Below, piece by piece: positions 9,124 to 17,410 of a stretch of DNA of 35,713 bases. Under the pieces are notes generated by a model that had not been told where the DNA came from, did not search any database, and saw only the letters and a list, made by a program, of their open reading frames with translations. A program made the translations under genes and the position numbers. Origin of the DNA: Deltaproteobacteria bacterium (GTDB lineage: Bacteria > Desulfobacterota > Dissulfuribacteria > Dissulfuribacterales > UBA3076); the NCBI GenBank assembly GCA_003194495.1, contig PQXE01000011.1, forward strand, positions 18,014 to 53,726. Reading direction: 5' to 3'. Positions within the stretch are counted from its first letter, which is position 1; each line of letters starts with the position of its first letter.

Positions 9124-9396
9124 CTACTTGGCAAGGGCGAGCTGCTCCTTGAGCCGCAGATATTCGGGTTTGCCCAGGTCGGCTTCCGTACCCGACAGCG
9201 CCTTGATCCGTCCGATGTTCACCGTCTGCACCACGAGCCGCGCCTGCCCGAGCAGTCTATCGCGTATCTCGCGGTCGGCCTGCCGCACCATCCACCACGT
9301 GCTTAGCGCACCAGAGGCCAGGATGGCTATAAGCAGAATGGCCGTCCAGCGTGAAAATACTTCGTTGGAGTTGCTACTCATTAAATATTGTGCCAT
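9124..9396 (-). CDS. N-terminal fragment of the hybrid kinase (first membrane helix)
   Basis: Ninety residues starting MAQYLMSSNSNEV, with a membrane helix at about residues 17-36 (WTAILLIAILASGALSTWWM) and the beginning of the periplasmic sensor. It ends at a TAG. The next codons continue the sensor domain in the same frame, so this is the first piece of the broken gene and not an independent protein. Confidence 0.7.
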   Translation of the reverse strand: MAQYLMSSNSNEVFSRWTAILLIAILASGALSTWWMVRQADREIRDRLLGQARLVVQTVNIGRIKALSGTEADLGKPEYLRLKEQLALAK

Positions 9397-9521
9397 GCCT
9401 CGCGATTTTATATAGTGCCTGAACGGACTGTTGGTTCAGACACTATAGAGGTTATCGATTTTATTCGACGCGAACGTGAATTTTTACCGTTCATGGGATT
9501 ACAACGCCCTGTTCTCCTGCA

Positions 9522-9630
9522 TAAGCGTTTACAGGGTACTGCAGATGCAAGGCGTACGGGTACGCAGACGTACTCCCTGTACTTCAAGTACCCGGCAACA
9601 AAGCAGATGCGGTGCCATGTAAACGCTTAC
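9522..9630. repeat. 109-bp dispersed repeat, copy A
   Basis: About 96% identical to the copies at 17301-17410 and 18408-18516, all in the same orientation. The ends form an inverted pair (TAAGCGTTTACAGGG against CCATGTAAACGCTTA). The interior carries repeated GTAC-centred palindromes (gcgtacgggtacgc, gtacttcaagtac) and two direct gcagatgc motifs. It contains no reading frame of its own. Confidence 0.88.
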
Positions 9631-9667
9631 AAAAAAATAGGGCTGCGGGTTGAATAACCCGCAGCCC
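9631..9667 (-). terminator. rho-independent terminator of the atpZ-I-B-E operon
   Basis: A perfect 12-bp stem (9640-9651 with 9656-9667, GGGCTGCGGGTT) with a 4-base loop is followed on the minus strand by seven T (plus 9631-9637). It lies 37 bases beyond the atpE stop. Confidence 0.9.
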
Positions 9668-9703
9668 TTTAGACTCTTTCTCAGTTGTACCTTCTTGGGC
9701 TAT

Positions 9704-10075
9704 TTATAGTCCGAAGATTCCTTTGAGAGCAGGCAGCATTGGGTTGGCATAAAGAGCGATCAAGGCTATGACCAATGCGTAAATTGTCAGTGACTCAATC
9801 AGGGCCAGACCGATGAACATGGTAACAGTGAATTTACCGGCAAGCTCTGGGTTGCGTGCAGTCGCATCAAGGCAACCCTTGGCGCAATGACCCATACCAA
9901 CGCCGCATCCGGATGCGGCGATACCGACGGCAAGACCGGCAGCCAATACCGAGGCAGCCATAAGGAAGCCCATGTGGCCACCTTTTTCGACGTCACCATC
10001 AGCAGCCAATGCCAGACCGACAAAGCCCAAAACCATTAATACAGACAAAACAGAAACCAGAGAAACTTTTTTCAC
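9704..10075 (-). CDS. atpE: ATP synthase F0 subunit c
   Basis: Subunit c forms the membrane ring that carries ions through F0. The protein has an N-terminal signal-like extension (about residues 1-25), then two helices joined by the ARNPE polar loop. The ion-binding carboxylate is E94 in GLALIESLTIY. At the helix-1 position where sodium-type rings have Gln (GVGQG), this protein has Met (GVGMG), which argues for protons. Helix 1 is odd in carrying three Cys (57, 64, 68) and a His (63). The start is GTG at 10075, with a strong AGGAGG upstream. It is the last gene of atpZ-I-B-E and is followed by a terminator. Confidence 0.95.
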   Translation of the reverse strand: MKKVSLVSVLSVLMVLGFVGLALAADGDVEKGGHMGFLMAASVLAAGLAVGIAASGCGVGMGHCAKGCLDATARNPELAGKFTVTMFIGLALIESLTIYALVIALIALYANPMLPALKGIFGL

Positions 10076-10132
10076 GTTATTCCCTCCTGTGTGAAATAAA
10101 ATATATTTAATTTGGCCTTCTTCGCTAAATTA

Positions 10133-10849
10133 TTAATGTCCTTCCGCCATGGCCTCCACTGAGTATACAATGGAAAGCATCATAAAAATAAACGTCTGGA
10201 TCAGACACACCAGGCAACCCAGGACCATGATCGGCAACGGTGCCAGATAAGGCCCTGCCAGCATAAACAGCAGACCAAGAAGGATTTCCTTGGATACCAT
10301 GTTCCCAAAGAGTCGTATGGAGAGCGAAAGGATACGACCGATATGACTGAAAATTTCTATGGGTATCATGACAGGGGCCATGGCCGGAACCGGACCCATG
10401 AAGTGCTTGAGATACTTTATTCCATGAAACCTGAACCCTAATGCATGGTATGTAAATATTGAGACGGCAGTGAGACCCAGTGTCACGTTGAGGTTGGCAG
10501 TAGGGGACATAAAGCCCGGAATCAACCCCATGTAGTTGGAGAGAAGTATCAGATAGGCAAATGTGGCAATCATCGGAAAGATGATCAGGGCCTTCTTCCT
10601 GTCATGGGTCTGATCGTAGAGAAAGTCATCAAGACCTCCCACAAACATTTCCATAACGTTCTGCATACCCGTAGGTATCATCTCCATTCTGCTGGTAGCT
10701 GCCTTGGCCAGGACAATACAAAGAATCATGGCAAGATAGCTATACTGCATGTGCGGGGCAAGGATCTTTGCAAGTACGCCCTCTCCCCCATGGGCAGGCA
10801 GCCCGATGGCATCAAATAAAATAGTCAAAAACAGTAACGGATGTTCCAT
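10133..10849 (-). CDS. atpB: ATP synthase F0 subunit a
   Basis: Subunit a is the stator channel of F0, an integral inner-membrane protein of 238 residues with about five hydrophobic helices. The essential Arg that faces the c ring is R179 in SLSIRLFGN, and the following region (NMVSKEILLGLL) matches the family. The start has AGGAGG nine bases upstream. It begins two bases after the atpI stop, and atpE follows after 57 bases. Confidence 0.95.
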   Translation of the reverse strand: MEHPLLFLTILFDAIGLPAHGGEGVLAKILAPHMQYSYLAMILCIVLAKAATSRMEMIPTGMQNVMEMFVGGLDDFLYDQTHDRKKALIIFPMIATFAYLILLSNYMGLIPGFMSPTANLNVTLGLTAVSIFTYHALGFRFHGIKYLKHFMGPVPAMAPVMIPIEIFSHIGRILSLSIRLFGNMVSKEILLGLLFMLAGPYLAPLPIMVLGCLVCLIQTFIFMMLSIVYSVEAMAEGH

Positions 10850-10851
10850 GG

Positions 10852-11259
10852 CTAGACAGCCTCCTTAAAACGAACTCTTTGAATCACCATAGCCAATAAT
10901 AAGATGTAAAAGTTTATCACCACAACCGAAAGGCCTATAAAAAACCCTATGGGTGAAACTAATTTAGGAAATATTAAAAAGGCCGCTGTCACCGCCAGGG
11001 TAATAAGCCCCAATCTGACAGCAAGCCCTCCATAATAAACAATTATGGTATGCCAGCGCACCATGCGTTTGCAATCGCGCTCAAGCCCCATACAATTTAG
11101 ATTGGCTATAAACCCGCCGGCCAGGATACCGGTGACCATATCAGGAGAAGATACCACATTGGCCACAACCGCCATCAGGACCAAAAGAACCCAGTTAGCA
11201 CACTTATAGTACTTTATGAAATGTTCGTCTATATGTCCGCTGATTACTGCCTTAAACAT
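10852..11259 (-). CDS. atpI: ATP synthase subunit I (AtpI-like assembly protein)
   Basis: Membrane protein of 135 residues with four hydrophobic segments, lying directly upstream of atpB, where subunit I is normally encoded. Family members help assemble the c ring or supply Mg2+; that role is taken from relatives. Its start overlaps the atpZ stop by 8 bases, so the genes are coupled. The sequence is weakly conserved in this family, and position supports the call as much as sequence does. Confidence 0.8.
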   Translation of the reverse strand: MFKAVISGHIDEHFIKYYKCANWVLLVLMAVVANVVSSPDMVTGILAGGFIANLNCMGLERDCKRMVRWHTIIVYYGGLAVRLGLITLAVTAAFLIFPKLVSPIGFFIGLSVVVINFYILLLAMVIQRVRFKEAV

Positions 11260-11548
11260 CGTCTTTACGACCTGAAGTGTGTGCCTCCGGCTGGTCTTTT
11301 CCCTTTTTCTCCCCAGGTTCCTTGCTAAAACGCTTGGTCAGGATAAAAAAATTTTTAACAGCCCCGGCAATCCCAAAAAAAAGGCAAATAATGGTAAGCC
11401 AATGACTTTGCCCGTCAAATAGCCAGAGATCCAGATAATGCCCCGTAATCGCCCCGGCAAAGATGGAAAAAACCACGGACATAGCAATAGCACTGGCAAC
11501 ACTGAGACTGCGAAACTGCGATACCAGTTCCTCTCTTATAGTGCCCAT
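11252..11548 (-). CDS. atpZ: AtpZ/AtpI-family F0F1 accessory protein
   Basis: A 98-residue protein with two membrane helices (about 18-38 and 47-66) separated by GHYLDLWLF, the GxxLD pattern common in AtpZ proteins. The C-terminal tail is hydrophilic and highly charged. It is the first gene of the F0 cluster. A TTGACA-like promoter box lies about 140 bases upstream. AtpZ is thought to work with AtpI in Mg2+ uptake or ring assembly. Confidence 0.82.
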   Translation of the reverse strand: MGTIREELVSQFRSLSVASAIAMSVVFSIFAGAITGHYLDLWLFDGQSHWLTIICLFFGIAGAVKNFFILTKRFSKEPGEKKGKDQPEAHTSGRKDDV

Positions 11549-11664
11549 GTATCACCATAACTTATTTGCCGGTAGGCTACTCCGTTAATCAAACTGAACG
11601 GGGCCTCATTCATTTTAATATCATTAAAAAACTCCCCGAAAGCCTTCCTGGAAAATTGGATTAA

Positions 11665-11693
11665 CAATTAGCATAGGAAAACACAACTGTCAA
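11665..11693 (-). promoter_or_regulatory. putative promoter of the atpZ-I-B-E cluster
   Basis: On the minus strand a perfect TTGACA (11693-11688) is followed after about 15-17 bases by a TA-rich weak -10 (GCTAAT/TAATTG). It lies in the 182-base gap between hemL and atpZ. Confidence 0.4.
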
Positions 11694-11730
11694 TCCATTT
11701 GTATCAAACCGGCCTCTGATTTTTTCCCTC

Positions 11731-13026
11731 CTAACCAAGATTCTTGAATGCAGATTCAGCATCCATGAGGGTCTCTTCAATCACGTCCCATCCGTGGGCC
11801 AGGGAGACAAAACCTGCCTCAAATTGGGATGGAGCCAGATAAACCCCATCCTCCAGCATATTCCTGAAAAAGCGGGCATAAAGATCAGTGTCGGACTTAA
11901 GGGCAGCCTCAAAATCAACAACAGGACCTCTTTGGCCAAAAAAAGTCGTCATCATGGACCCCATACGCTGCAAGCAGCAGATTACCCCATGTCGATTGGC
12001 CAAGTCCACAAGACCATTTTCCAGGGCCGCTGCCTTTTCTTCAAGGACTTCATAGAATCCCGGACGGCTCACCACATCAAGAGTTGCAAGGCCGGCCGCA
12101 GTGGCAAGTGGGTTCCCGGACAAGGTCCCCGCCTGATACACAGGACCCACAGGGGCTATCTTTTCCATGATCTCCTGTTTGCCGCCATAGGCCCCTACGG
12201 GCAATCCCCCCCCAATTATTTTTCCAAGACAGGTAAGGTCCGGCCTCACATGGAAATACTCCTGTGCCCCACCCGGAGCCAGCCTGAAACCGGTAATTAC
12301 CTCGTCAAATATGAGAACTATGCCCTTTTCTTCGGTCCACTCCCGCAGTTTAGGGAGAAAGTCCTCTCTTGGTGGGACTACGCCCATATTAGCAGGTATT
12401 GGTTCCACAATAATCGCTGCTATCTCATCCCCCTCTCTGTCCAGGACAGTCTTGAGGGCCTTCAAATCATTAAACGGCACAGCCAATGTATTGGATACAA
12501 CCTCCTCAGGCACTCCCGGACTTCCCGGAATACCAAGGGTAGCCAAACCGGAGCCGGCTTTTACCAGGAAGGAATCCGAATGTCCGTGATAACAGCCATC
12601 AAATTTCAAGATCTTTTTTCGGCCCGTATATCCCCTGGCCAGACGGACAGCGCTCATGGTGGCCTCAGTGCCTGAGCTTACCAGCCTCACCTGCTCAATG
12701 GACGGCACAAGCTCAACTATTTTCTGTGCCAGGGCCACTTCACGCCAGGTCGGCACTCCGAAACTGGTACCGGATGCAAGGGCCTCGGCGACTGCCGCGT
12801 TTACCTCAGGGTGTGCGTGCCCGACAATCATCGGACCCCAGGAGCAGACATAGTCGATATACTGGTTCCCATCTACGTCGTATAAGTAACAACCCTCTCC
12901 TTTCTTTACAAATATGGGATCGCACCCCACTGACTTGCATGCGCGTACAGGGCTGTTTACTCCGCCGGGAATCAGATCCTGGGCCTTTTGGAAATAAAGA
13001 TTTGACAGGTGATGATGATGGTACAT
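11731..13026 (-). CDS. hemL: glutamate-1-semialdehyde 2,1-aminomutase
   Basis: PLP enzyme that converts glutamate-1-semialdehyde to 5-aminolevulinate in the C5 route of tetrapyrrole synthesis (cytoplasm). The N-terminal signature AQDLIPGGVNSPVRA is clear. The Schiff-base Lys is K269 in LGKIIGGGLPVGAYGG, and the SSGTEATMSA and FDEVITGFR motifs bind cofactor. Full length at 431 residues. The N-terminus has a natural run of four His. It starts 17 bases after the tyrS stop, so the two are probably in one transcript. Confidence 0.96.
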   Translation of the reverse strand: MYHHHHLSNLYFQKAQDLIPGGVNSPVRACKSVGCDPIFVKKGEGCYLYDVDGNQYIDYVCSWGPMIVGHAHPEVNAAVAEALASGTSFGVPTWREVALAQKIVELVPSIEQVRLVSSGTEATMSAVRLARGYTGRKKILKFDGCYHGHSDSFLVKAGSGLATLGIPGSPGVPEEVVSNTLAVPFNDLKALKTVLDREGDEIAAIIVEPIPANMGVVPPREDFLPKLREWTEEKGIVLIFDEVITGFRLAPGGAQEYFHVRPDLTCLGKIIGGGLPVGAYGGKQEIMEKIAPVGPVYQAGTLSGNPLATAAGLATLDVVSRPGFYEVLEEKAAALENGLVDLANRHGVICCLQRMGSMMTTFFGQRGPVVDFEAALKSDTDLYARFFRNMLEDGVYLAPSQFEAGFVSLAHGWDVIEETLMDAESAFKNLG

Positions 13027-13043
13027 TTGACCTCCTACTGTAT

Positions 13044-14267
13044 CTAAATTGAGCGATTAGCCTTTACCCGCAAGAACCTTCTCTTACCCACCTTCAGGAC
13101 CGCTTGGGGCGCCCGGACCTCAATTTCCTCTGCCTGCACCTTGGTGCCATCAATGCTGACCGCACCTTGTTTGATGAGTCGCCTGGCGTCAGACGTACTT
13201 GCCACAAGACCGGCCTCCTTGAAAACTCTGGGAAGATAGATTGTCTTTTCGTCCGGTGATAGCCTGAACTCCGGGATGTCGTCAGGAACCTCTCCCCTGC
13301 TGAACTGGGCCACAAAACTTGCTTTTGCAGCCCCTGCGGCCCGATCGCCATGAAATCTTTCCACAAGCTCCCGTGCAAGCCGTGTCTTCACATCCTTGGG
13401 GTGAAGACGACCGTCGGCGATCCCGTCCTTAAGCCCTTTTATCTCATCCAGATCAAGACTGCTCAGCAATTCAAAGTACCTGAACATCAAATCATCTGAA
13501 ACAGACATAAGTTTTCCAAACATATCATGAGGCGGTTCGGTAATCCCGATATAATTGCCCAGAGACTTGCTCATCTTCTGAACCCCGTCCAGCCCTTCAA
13601 GAAGCGGCATGGTTATTACAACCTGGGGTTCCTGACCGTACTCTTTTTGTATGTGTCGCCCCACCAACAGATTAAAAGTCTGGTCAGTGCCCCCAAGCTC
13701 AATGTCCGCCTTTATGGCTACAGAGTCATAGCCCTGAATCAGGGGATAGATAAATTCATGTATTCCTATGGGCTTTTGGGCCTGAAAGCGCTTCTTGAAA
13801 TCATCCCTCTCCAACATCCTGGCCACAGTATGCTTGGCACACAGACGGATCATGTCTATGGACTTTATCTCCTGCATCCAAACACTGTTAAAGACAACCT
13901 CAGTCTTTTCCGGATCCAGAATCTTAAAGATCTGCTCTTTATATGTCCAGGCATTCTCCTGTACCTGCTGAGGAGTGAGAGGAGGCCTTGTCTCGGACTT
14001 TCCGGATGGATCTCCTATCAAACCGGTAAAATCCCCTATGAGGAACATCACGCAGTGGCCAAGCTCCTGGAAATGCTTCATCTTCTGTATAAGTACTGTA
14101 TGTCCCATGTGCAGATCAGGGGCGGTTGGATCAAAACCGGCCTTGATCCTTAAGGGTGTGCCGGTTTTAACGGCTCTTTTCAGCTTACCCTCCAGCTCAT
14201 TCTCATCAAGGATCTCCACAGTCCCCCTATGAATGAGCTCCATGGCCTTTTTCAGATCCTGCTCCAT
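13044..14267 (-). CDS. tyrS: tyrosyl-tRNA synthetase
   Basis: Class I aminoacyl-tRNA synthetase that charges tRNA-Tyr. The HIGH motif is HMGH (residues 53-56, in [13 protein letters not shown]), and KMSKS is present at about residue 230 ([10 protein letters not shown]). The C-terminus carries an S4-type RNA-binding domain ([18 protein letters not shown]). The length (407) fits the TyrS type that carries the HMGH variant. It lies 11 bases downstream of rny and upstream of hemL on the same strand. Confidence 0.96.
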   Translation of the reverse strand: MEQDLKKAMELIHRGTVEILDENELEGKLKRAVKTGTPLRIKAGFDPTAPDLHMGHTVLIQKMKHFQELGHCVMFLIGDFTGLIGDPSGKSETRPPLTPQQVQENAWTYKEQIFKILDPEKTEVVFNSVWMQEIKSIDMIRLCAKHTVARMLERDDFKKRFQAQKPIGIHEFIYPLIQGYDSVAIKADIELGGTDQTFNLLVGRHIQKEYGQEPQVVITMPLLEGLDGVQKMSKSLGNYIGITEPPHDMFGKLMSVSDDLMFRYFELLSSLDLDEIKGLKDGIADGRLHPKDVKTRLARELVERFHGDRAAGAAKASFVAQFSRGEVPDDIPEFRLSPDEKTIYLPRVFKEAGLVASTSDARRLIKQGAVSIDGTKVQAEEIEVRAPQAVLKVGKRRFLRVKANRSI

Positions 14268-14278
14268 ATTACATAACC

Positions 14279-15841
14279 CTACTTCGCATATTCCACGGCC
14301 CTTGTCTCACGTATCACTGTCACCTTGATTTGACCGGGATAGCTCAATTCACTCTCTATCTTTTTAGCCACCTCCCGACACAGAAACGGGGTCTCTGCAT
14401 CAGACACCTTGTCACTGAGAACAACTATGCGTATTTCACGGCCTGCCTGGATGGCATAGGACTTCTTGACACCTGCAAACGACTTGGCAATACCCTCCAA
14501 ATCTTCCAGGCGCCGCACATAGCTCTCAAGCATTTCCCGCCTGGCCCCGGGCCTTGCTCCTGAAAGGGCGTCCGCAGCCTGCACAAGGACCGCCATCACT
14601 GTATCCGGTTTCACATCTTCATGATGTGCTGCAATGGCATGTACAATATCCTGAGACTCACCATGCTTCCTGGCCAGATCGGCGCCTATAATAGCATGCG
14701 GACCTTCTACCTCATGGTCCACAGCCTTCCCGATGTCATGAAGCAGTCCGGCCCGTTTTGCCTTTTTAACGTTGACACCCAACTCAGAAGCCATTATCCC
14801 GCAAAGAAAAGCGACCTCGATAGAATGCTGCAATACATTCTGGGCATAGCTGGTGCGGAAACGAAGCTTACCCAATAGCTTTATTAGTTCAGCATGAATC
14901 CCATAGGCTCCAATATCAAAAGCAGCCTGTTCTCCTGTCTCCCGAATGGTATTATCTATTTCCTTTTCTACCTTTTTTACCACCTCTTCAATGCGGGCCG
15001 GGTGAATTCTGCCATCAGCAATCAGCCTCTCAAGGGCAATCCTGGCCACTTCTCGACGCACTGAATTGAAACCGGACAAAAGAACGGCTTCAGGAGTATC
15101 ATCAATAATGAGATCTATGCCGGTAGCCGCCTCCATAGCCCGGATATTTCTACCCTCCCGGCCTATTATACGGCCTTTCATCTCGTCACTGGGCAAGTGT
15201 ACTACTGAAACAGTCCGCTCAGCTATATATTCACCTGCATACCTGGCTACTGCCAGTGATATTATCTCCTTGGACCTTTTCTCCGCAGTATCCTTGGTCT
15301 CTGTCTCTATCTTTTTAATCAGTTTAGCCGCGTCTTGTCTAACATCCGCCTCTAATGTCTCGAGCAGACAGTCCTTGGCCTCCTGAACCGACATACCTGA
15401 TATCTTTTTAAGCCGGCTCCTTTGTTTATTTACCAGGCCATTTATCTCTTTTTCCCTTTCATCGAGGGTATGATCTAACTGCTGTAATGCTTTTTCCTTC
15501 TCAAGGACTTCAATTTCCTTGTCATCAACCAGCTCATATTTGCGATTTACCTGCTGCTCTTTTTGCTGTAGCCGCCCTTCTTGACCACGCAGTTCGACCT
15601 TCCACTCCTTTATCTCTTTCTCGGCCTCTTTTTTTAATTGAAAGGTTTCCTCCTGTCCCTGGATCCTGGCTTCCTTGCGAAGCCTTTCCGCCTCTGCAAG
15701 GGCATCTTTCTTTAAGCGATCAACTTCCTCTTTTATTGAATCAACTGTGTCAACAGTTCTGCGTTTGGTAAACCATATGCCTGCAGCTAAACCGACACAC
15801 AGGCCCAAAATGGTCGAAATTAAAAGATAAGAAAATTCCAT
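14279..15841 (-). CDS. rny: ribonuclease Y
   Basis: Membrane-anchored endoribonuclease that starts mRNA decay. A single N-terminal membrane helix ([20 protein letters not shown]) is followed by a long charged coiled coil (about 25-190), a KH domain ([15 protein letters not shown]) and an HD domain (HSIEVAFL ... [13 protein letters not shown]) that holds the metal-binding catalytic residues. I took the ATG at 15841 (MEFSYLLI), giving 520 residues, because the longer frame adds 15 residues that read [14 protein letters not shown] and has no ribosome-binding site. AAGGAGG lies upstream of the chosen start. Confidence 0.95.
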   Translation of the reverse strand: MEFSYLLISTILGLCVGLAAGIWFTKRRTVDTVDSIKEEVDRLKKDALAEAERLRKEARIQGQEETFQLKKEAEKEIKEWKVELRGQEGRLQQKEQQVNRKYELVDDKEIEVLEKEKALQQLDHTLDEREKEINGLVNKQRSRLKKISGMSVQEAKDCLLETLEADVRQDAAKLIKKIETETKDTAEKRSKEIISLAVARYAGEYIAERTVSVVHLPSDEMKGRIIGREGRNIRAMEAATGIDLIIDDTPEAVLLSGFNSVRREVARIALERLIADGRIHPARIEEVVKKVEKEIDNTIRETGEQAAFDIGAYGIHAELIKLLGKLRFRTSYAQNVLQHSIEVAFLCGIMASELGVNVKKAKRAGLLHDIGKAVDHEVEGPHAIIGADLARKHGESQDIVHAIAAHHEDVKPDTVMAVLVQAADALSGARPGARREMLESYVRRLEDLEGIAKSFAGVKKSYAIQAGREIRIVVLSDKVSDAETPFLCREVAKKIESELSYPGQIKVTVIRETRAVEYAK

Positions 15842-15917
15842 GATGGGTGGCGCACCTCCTTTCCATATAGGATGGCCACACCCCATCTCGGCTCCCTTGT
15901 GGAGCGTCTGATGACGG

Positions 15918-16189
15918 TTACATACGGATTTTGGCAGGTAGTTGAAATCCGGGCCGGGTTCGACCCAAAAAATGTGCTGTGACTATGAAAGGCCCGTCAG
16001 GGATAAAATTTTCCTCTTCTGAATCAGTCAAAAGCCTTTCCCAAAACCCCGAATTAAGATGATCAACTTCGCCTTTTTCGAGTTTTTGCTTAAGAGGATT
16101 TTGTTCGCAAAAAAACCCGTTAAAATAGTCCAGCTATTATTGCAATTCGGCCGATTTTCCAAAACAATTTTATGGCATCCTTTAACCAT
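15918..16189 (-). CDS. possible small protein gene, frameshifted or decayed
   Basis: Between the 6S candidate and rny, the minus strand has an open frame at 16133-15918 of 71 codons. Its composition looks like real protein ([16 protein letters not shown] ... [17 protein letters not shown]), but it has no ATG. A second frame starts at ATG 16189 ([19 protein letters not shown]) and would join the first if one base were shifted near 16132. Together they would encode about 90 residues. I do not recognise the family. It may be a small gene with a frameshift, a remnant, or chance. Confidence 0.35.
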
Positions 16190-16311
16190 ACAGTCAGATC
16201 CGGCCGTTGCTCAATTTTCCATAAACACATCACAAAGACGTGTAACCTATTACCATATCCGTTTTATATATATGAACCCGAACGGGGTTATAGCCCATAA
16301 AATCCCCCACT

Positions 16312-16474
16312 TATGCCGTGTCGACAAAATTTATTGAACCTGGTAAACCAGGTGGGCGTCTCATTCGCTATTCGGGAAAGAGATTTCTCTCCTTCCATCC
16401 CTATGCGAAGAGGAGACCCCCTTGCAAAGAGAGTTGGCTCAACAAACTCCGCCAATCACCAACACAGCAGGGGA
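16312..16474 (-). ncRNA. ssrS: 6S RNA (SsrS) candidate
   Basis: Directly downstream of zapA, the usual place of ssrS, the minus-strand RNA can fold into a long 6S-like rod. The outer stem is TGCTGTGT (16469-16462) with ACACGGCA (16321-16314). An inner 12-bp stem pairs GTTTGTTGAGCC with GGTTCAATAAAT. Beyond a bubble, GTCTC/GAGAC, TTCGC/GCGAA and a terminal GGAGAG hairpin pair. 6S RNA mimics an open promoter and sequesters housekeeping RNA polymerase. No covariance model was run, so the call rests on fold plus position. Confidence 0.7.
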
Positions 16475-16525
16475 AACAAACTAAGTTAATTCTTCTATTT
16501 TATTATAATACCACGATCTGCCAAA

Positions 16526-16810
16526 TTAATCCATTACGGAATCAATTTTGGCAACCAATCGACTGGTTTTGCTAATGACCGTCTCTTTTAATTCCCTCAA
16601 TTGATGCCTGGCTAATATATAGTCTTTACCTACGTTAAGCATGGCTAAAACCACCATCTTGTGTGGGGCCAAGCCCTTGTTTGAGGTCTCCTGTTCTCTA
16701 ACCTTTGCCTCAACGTATTCTACGACTTCCTTGACATCAACTTCAGGATCATCGGCCTTCAGTTCGTACACCTGACCAAAAAAATTAAATTTTATTTGTG
16801 TCGTATCCAA
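16526..16810 (-). CDS. zapA: cell division protein ZapA
   Basis: Small FtsZ-ring stabiliser of 94 residues. It has the N-terminal beta-rich part (IKFNFFGQVYELKADDPE), the helical LAMLNVGKDYILARHQLRELKE segment region and a coiled-coil tail typical of ZapA. It starts 5 bases after the zapB stop and is followed by the 6S RNA candidate, an order known from many proteobacteria. Confidence 0.9.
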   Translation of the reverse strand: MDTTQIKFNFFGQVYELKADDPEVDVKEVVEYVEAKVREQETSNKGLAPHKMVVLAMLNVGKDYILARHQLRELKETVISKTSRLVAKIDSVMD

Positions 16811-16815
16811 TTTGT

Positions 16816-17100
16816 CTAGGCGCCCAAAGGCATATCGGTTTGACGTGCTGTAGCAATATCCTCAGATCCCTGTGAAAATGTACTGACCTGGTCGATTTTA
16901 CCCAACAGGTCCGAAACCCGAAGACGAACATTTTCCCTCTCATCCTCAAACCGGGCCAATTTGTCTTCGAGTTCCTTTAGCTGCGAAGCCTGTTCCTGTG
17001 TCTGCCTGCGAAAATCATCCCGTTCAGACACCAATTGTTCACAATATCTTAATAGACTATCGACTTTATCTTCTAATAAATGAAGTTCCTGATCACTCAT
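16816..17100 (-). CDS. zapB: ZapB-like coiled-coil division protein
   Basis: A 94-residue protein that is almost entirely coiled coil (about residues 5-75; heptads in LHLLEDKVDSLLRYCEQL and LKELEDKLARFEDERENV). The LLEDKVDxLL start recurs in the ZapB/DUF904 family. It is directly upstream of zapA, and ZapA and ZapB interact at the division ring. Sequence identity in such coiled coils is a weak guide, so the call leans on context. Confidence 0.7.
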   Translation of the reverse strand: MSDQELHLLEDKVDSLLRYCEQLVSERDDFRRQTQEQASQLKELEDKLARFEDERENVRLRVSDLLGKIDQVSTFSQGSEDIATARQTDMPLGA

Positions 17101-17300
17101 ATGCCCTCTCCCGAATTAAAAAACATCGTAACCGTTCACGGGATTGCAACGCCGGTTTTACGGCAACTCACCGAACTGTAAGCACTTACAAAACATTAAA
17201 CCCACTGGTTATGCATACGTCAAGCCCACACGACACATAAGATTACGTCCTAATTAAGTTACAGGTAACCGCTCCAGTTTTACCGGCAACTCACCGAACT

Positions 17301-17410
17301 GTAAGCGTTTACAGGGTGCTGCAGATGCGAGGCGTACGGGTACGCAGACGTACTCCCTGTACTTCAAGTACCCGGCAACAAAGCAGATGCGGTGCCCTGT
17401 GAACGCTTAC
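17301..17410. repeat. 109-bp dispersed repeat, copy B (at the glmU 3' end)
   Basis: Same sequence and orientation as copies A and C, with four differences from A. The last 15 or so codons and the stop of glmU lie inside it. Just outside, 17157-17182 and 17279-17305 share a second repeat (gcaactcaccgaactgtaag), and 17131-17153 resembles 9487-9509. The family therefore extends beyond the 109-bp core. Confidence 0.88.

Larger units (their letters stand above)
5643..9396 (-). pseudogene. hybrid histidine kinase gene with an internal stop and a frameshift
   Basis: One ancestral reading frame of about 1,250 codons encodes a membrane hybrid sensor kinase. Its order is an N-terminal membrane helix, an extracytoplasmic Cache-like sensor, further membrane helices, a CHASE domain, a third membrane segment, PAS, HisKA, HATPase, REC1 and REC2. 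Two lesions interrupt it. An in-frame TAG at codon 91 (9126-9124) splits ..LALAK from [12 protein letters not shown], which read on in the same frame. A run of seven C on the plus strand (6191-6197) shifts the frame inside REC1. Removing one base restores a continuous protein into the REC2 part. The whole gene is visibly more GC-rich than its neighbours, which suggests transfer. It may be a decaying gene, a phase-variable gene or, for the G run, a sequencing error. Confidence 0.85.
9397..9703. other. intergenic region: palindrome, 109-bp repeat and terminator
   Basis: No gene is visible. From left to right it holds an inverted repeat at 9411-9447 (TATAGTGCCTGAAC and its near-complement), which resembles the hairpin at 29275-29305, then copy A of the 109-bp dispersed repeat (9522-9630), then the atpE terminator. 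Confidence 0.7.

Noticed and set aside
9124..9126. TAG read as pyrrolysine (also before PglZ at 35596)
   Set aside because: TAG is used as the ordinary stop of atpC, zapB, tyrS and the maf remnant here, and no pyl genes are visible, so decay or a simple stop is more likely.
11794..12675. Long plus-strand frame of 293 codons opposite hemL
   Set aside because: It is the complement of a well-supported gene and has no family motif.
12985..13026. HHHH followed by NLYFQ at the HemL N-terminus, looking like a His tag and protease site
   Set aside because: The following residues align with native HemL (AQDLIPGGVNSPVRA), and the region is in a natural operon; this is coincidence.
16526..17100. Promoter-less plus-strand frames over zapA/zapB
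   Set aside because: No coding motif, and both minus-strand genes are supported by family features and spacing.
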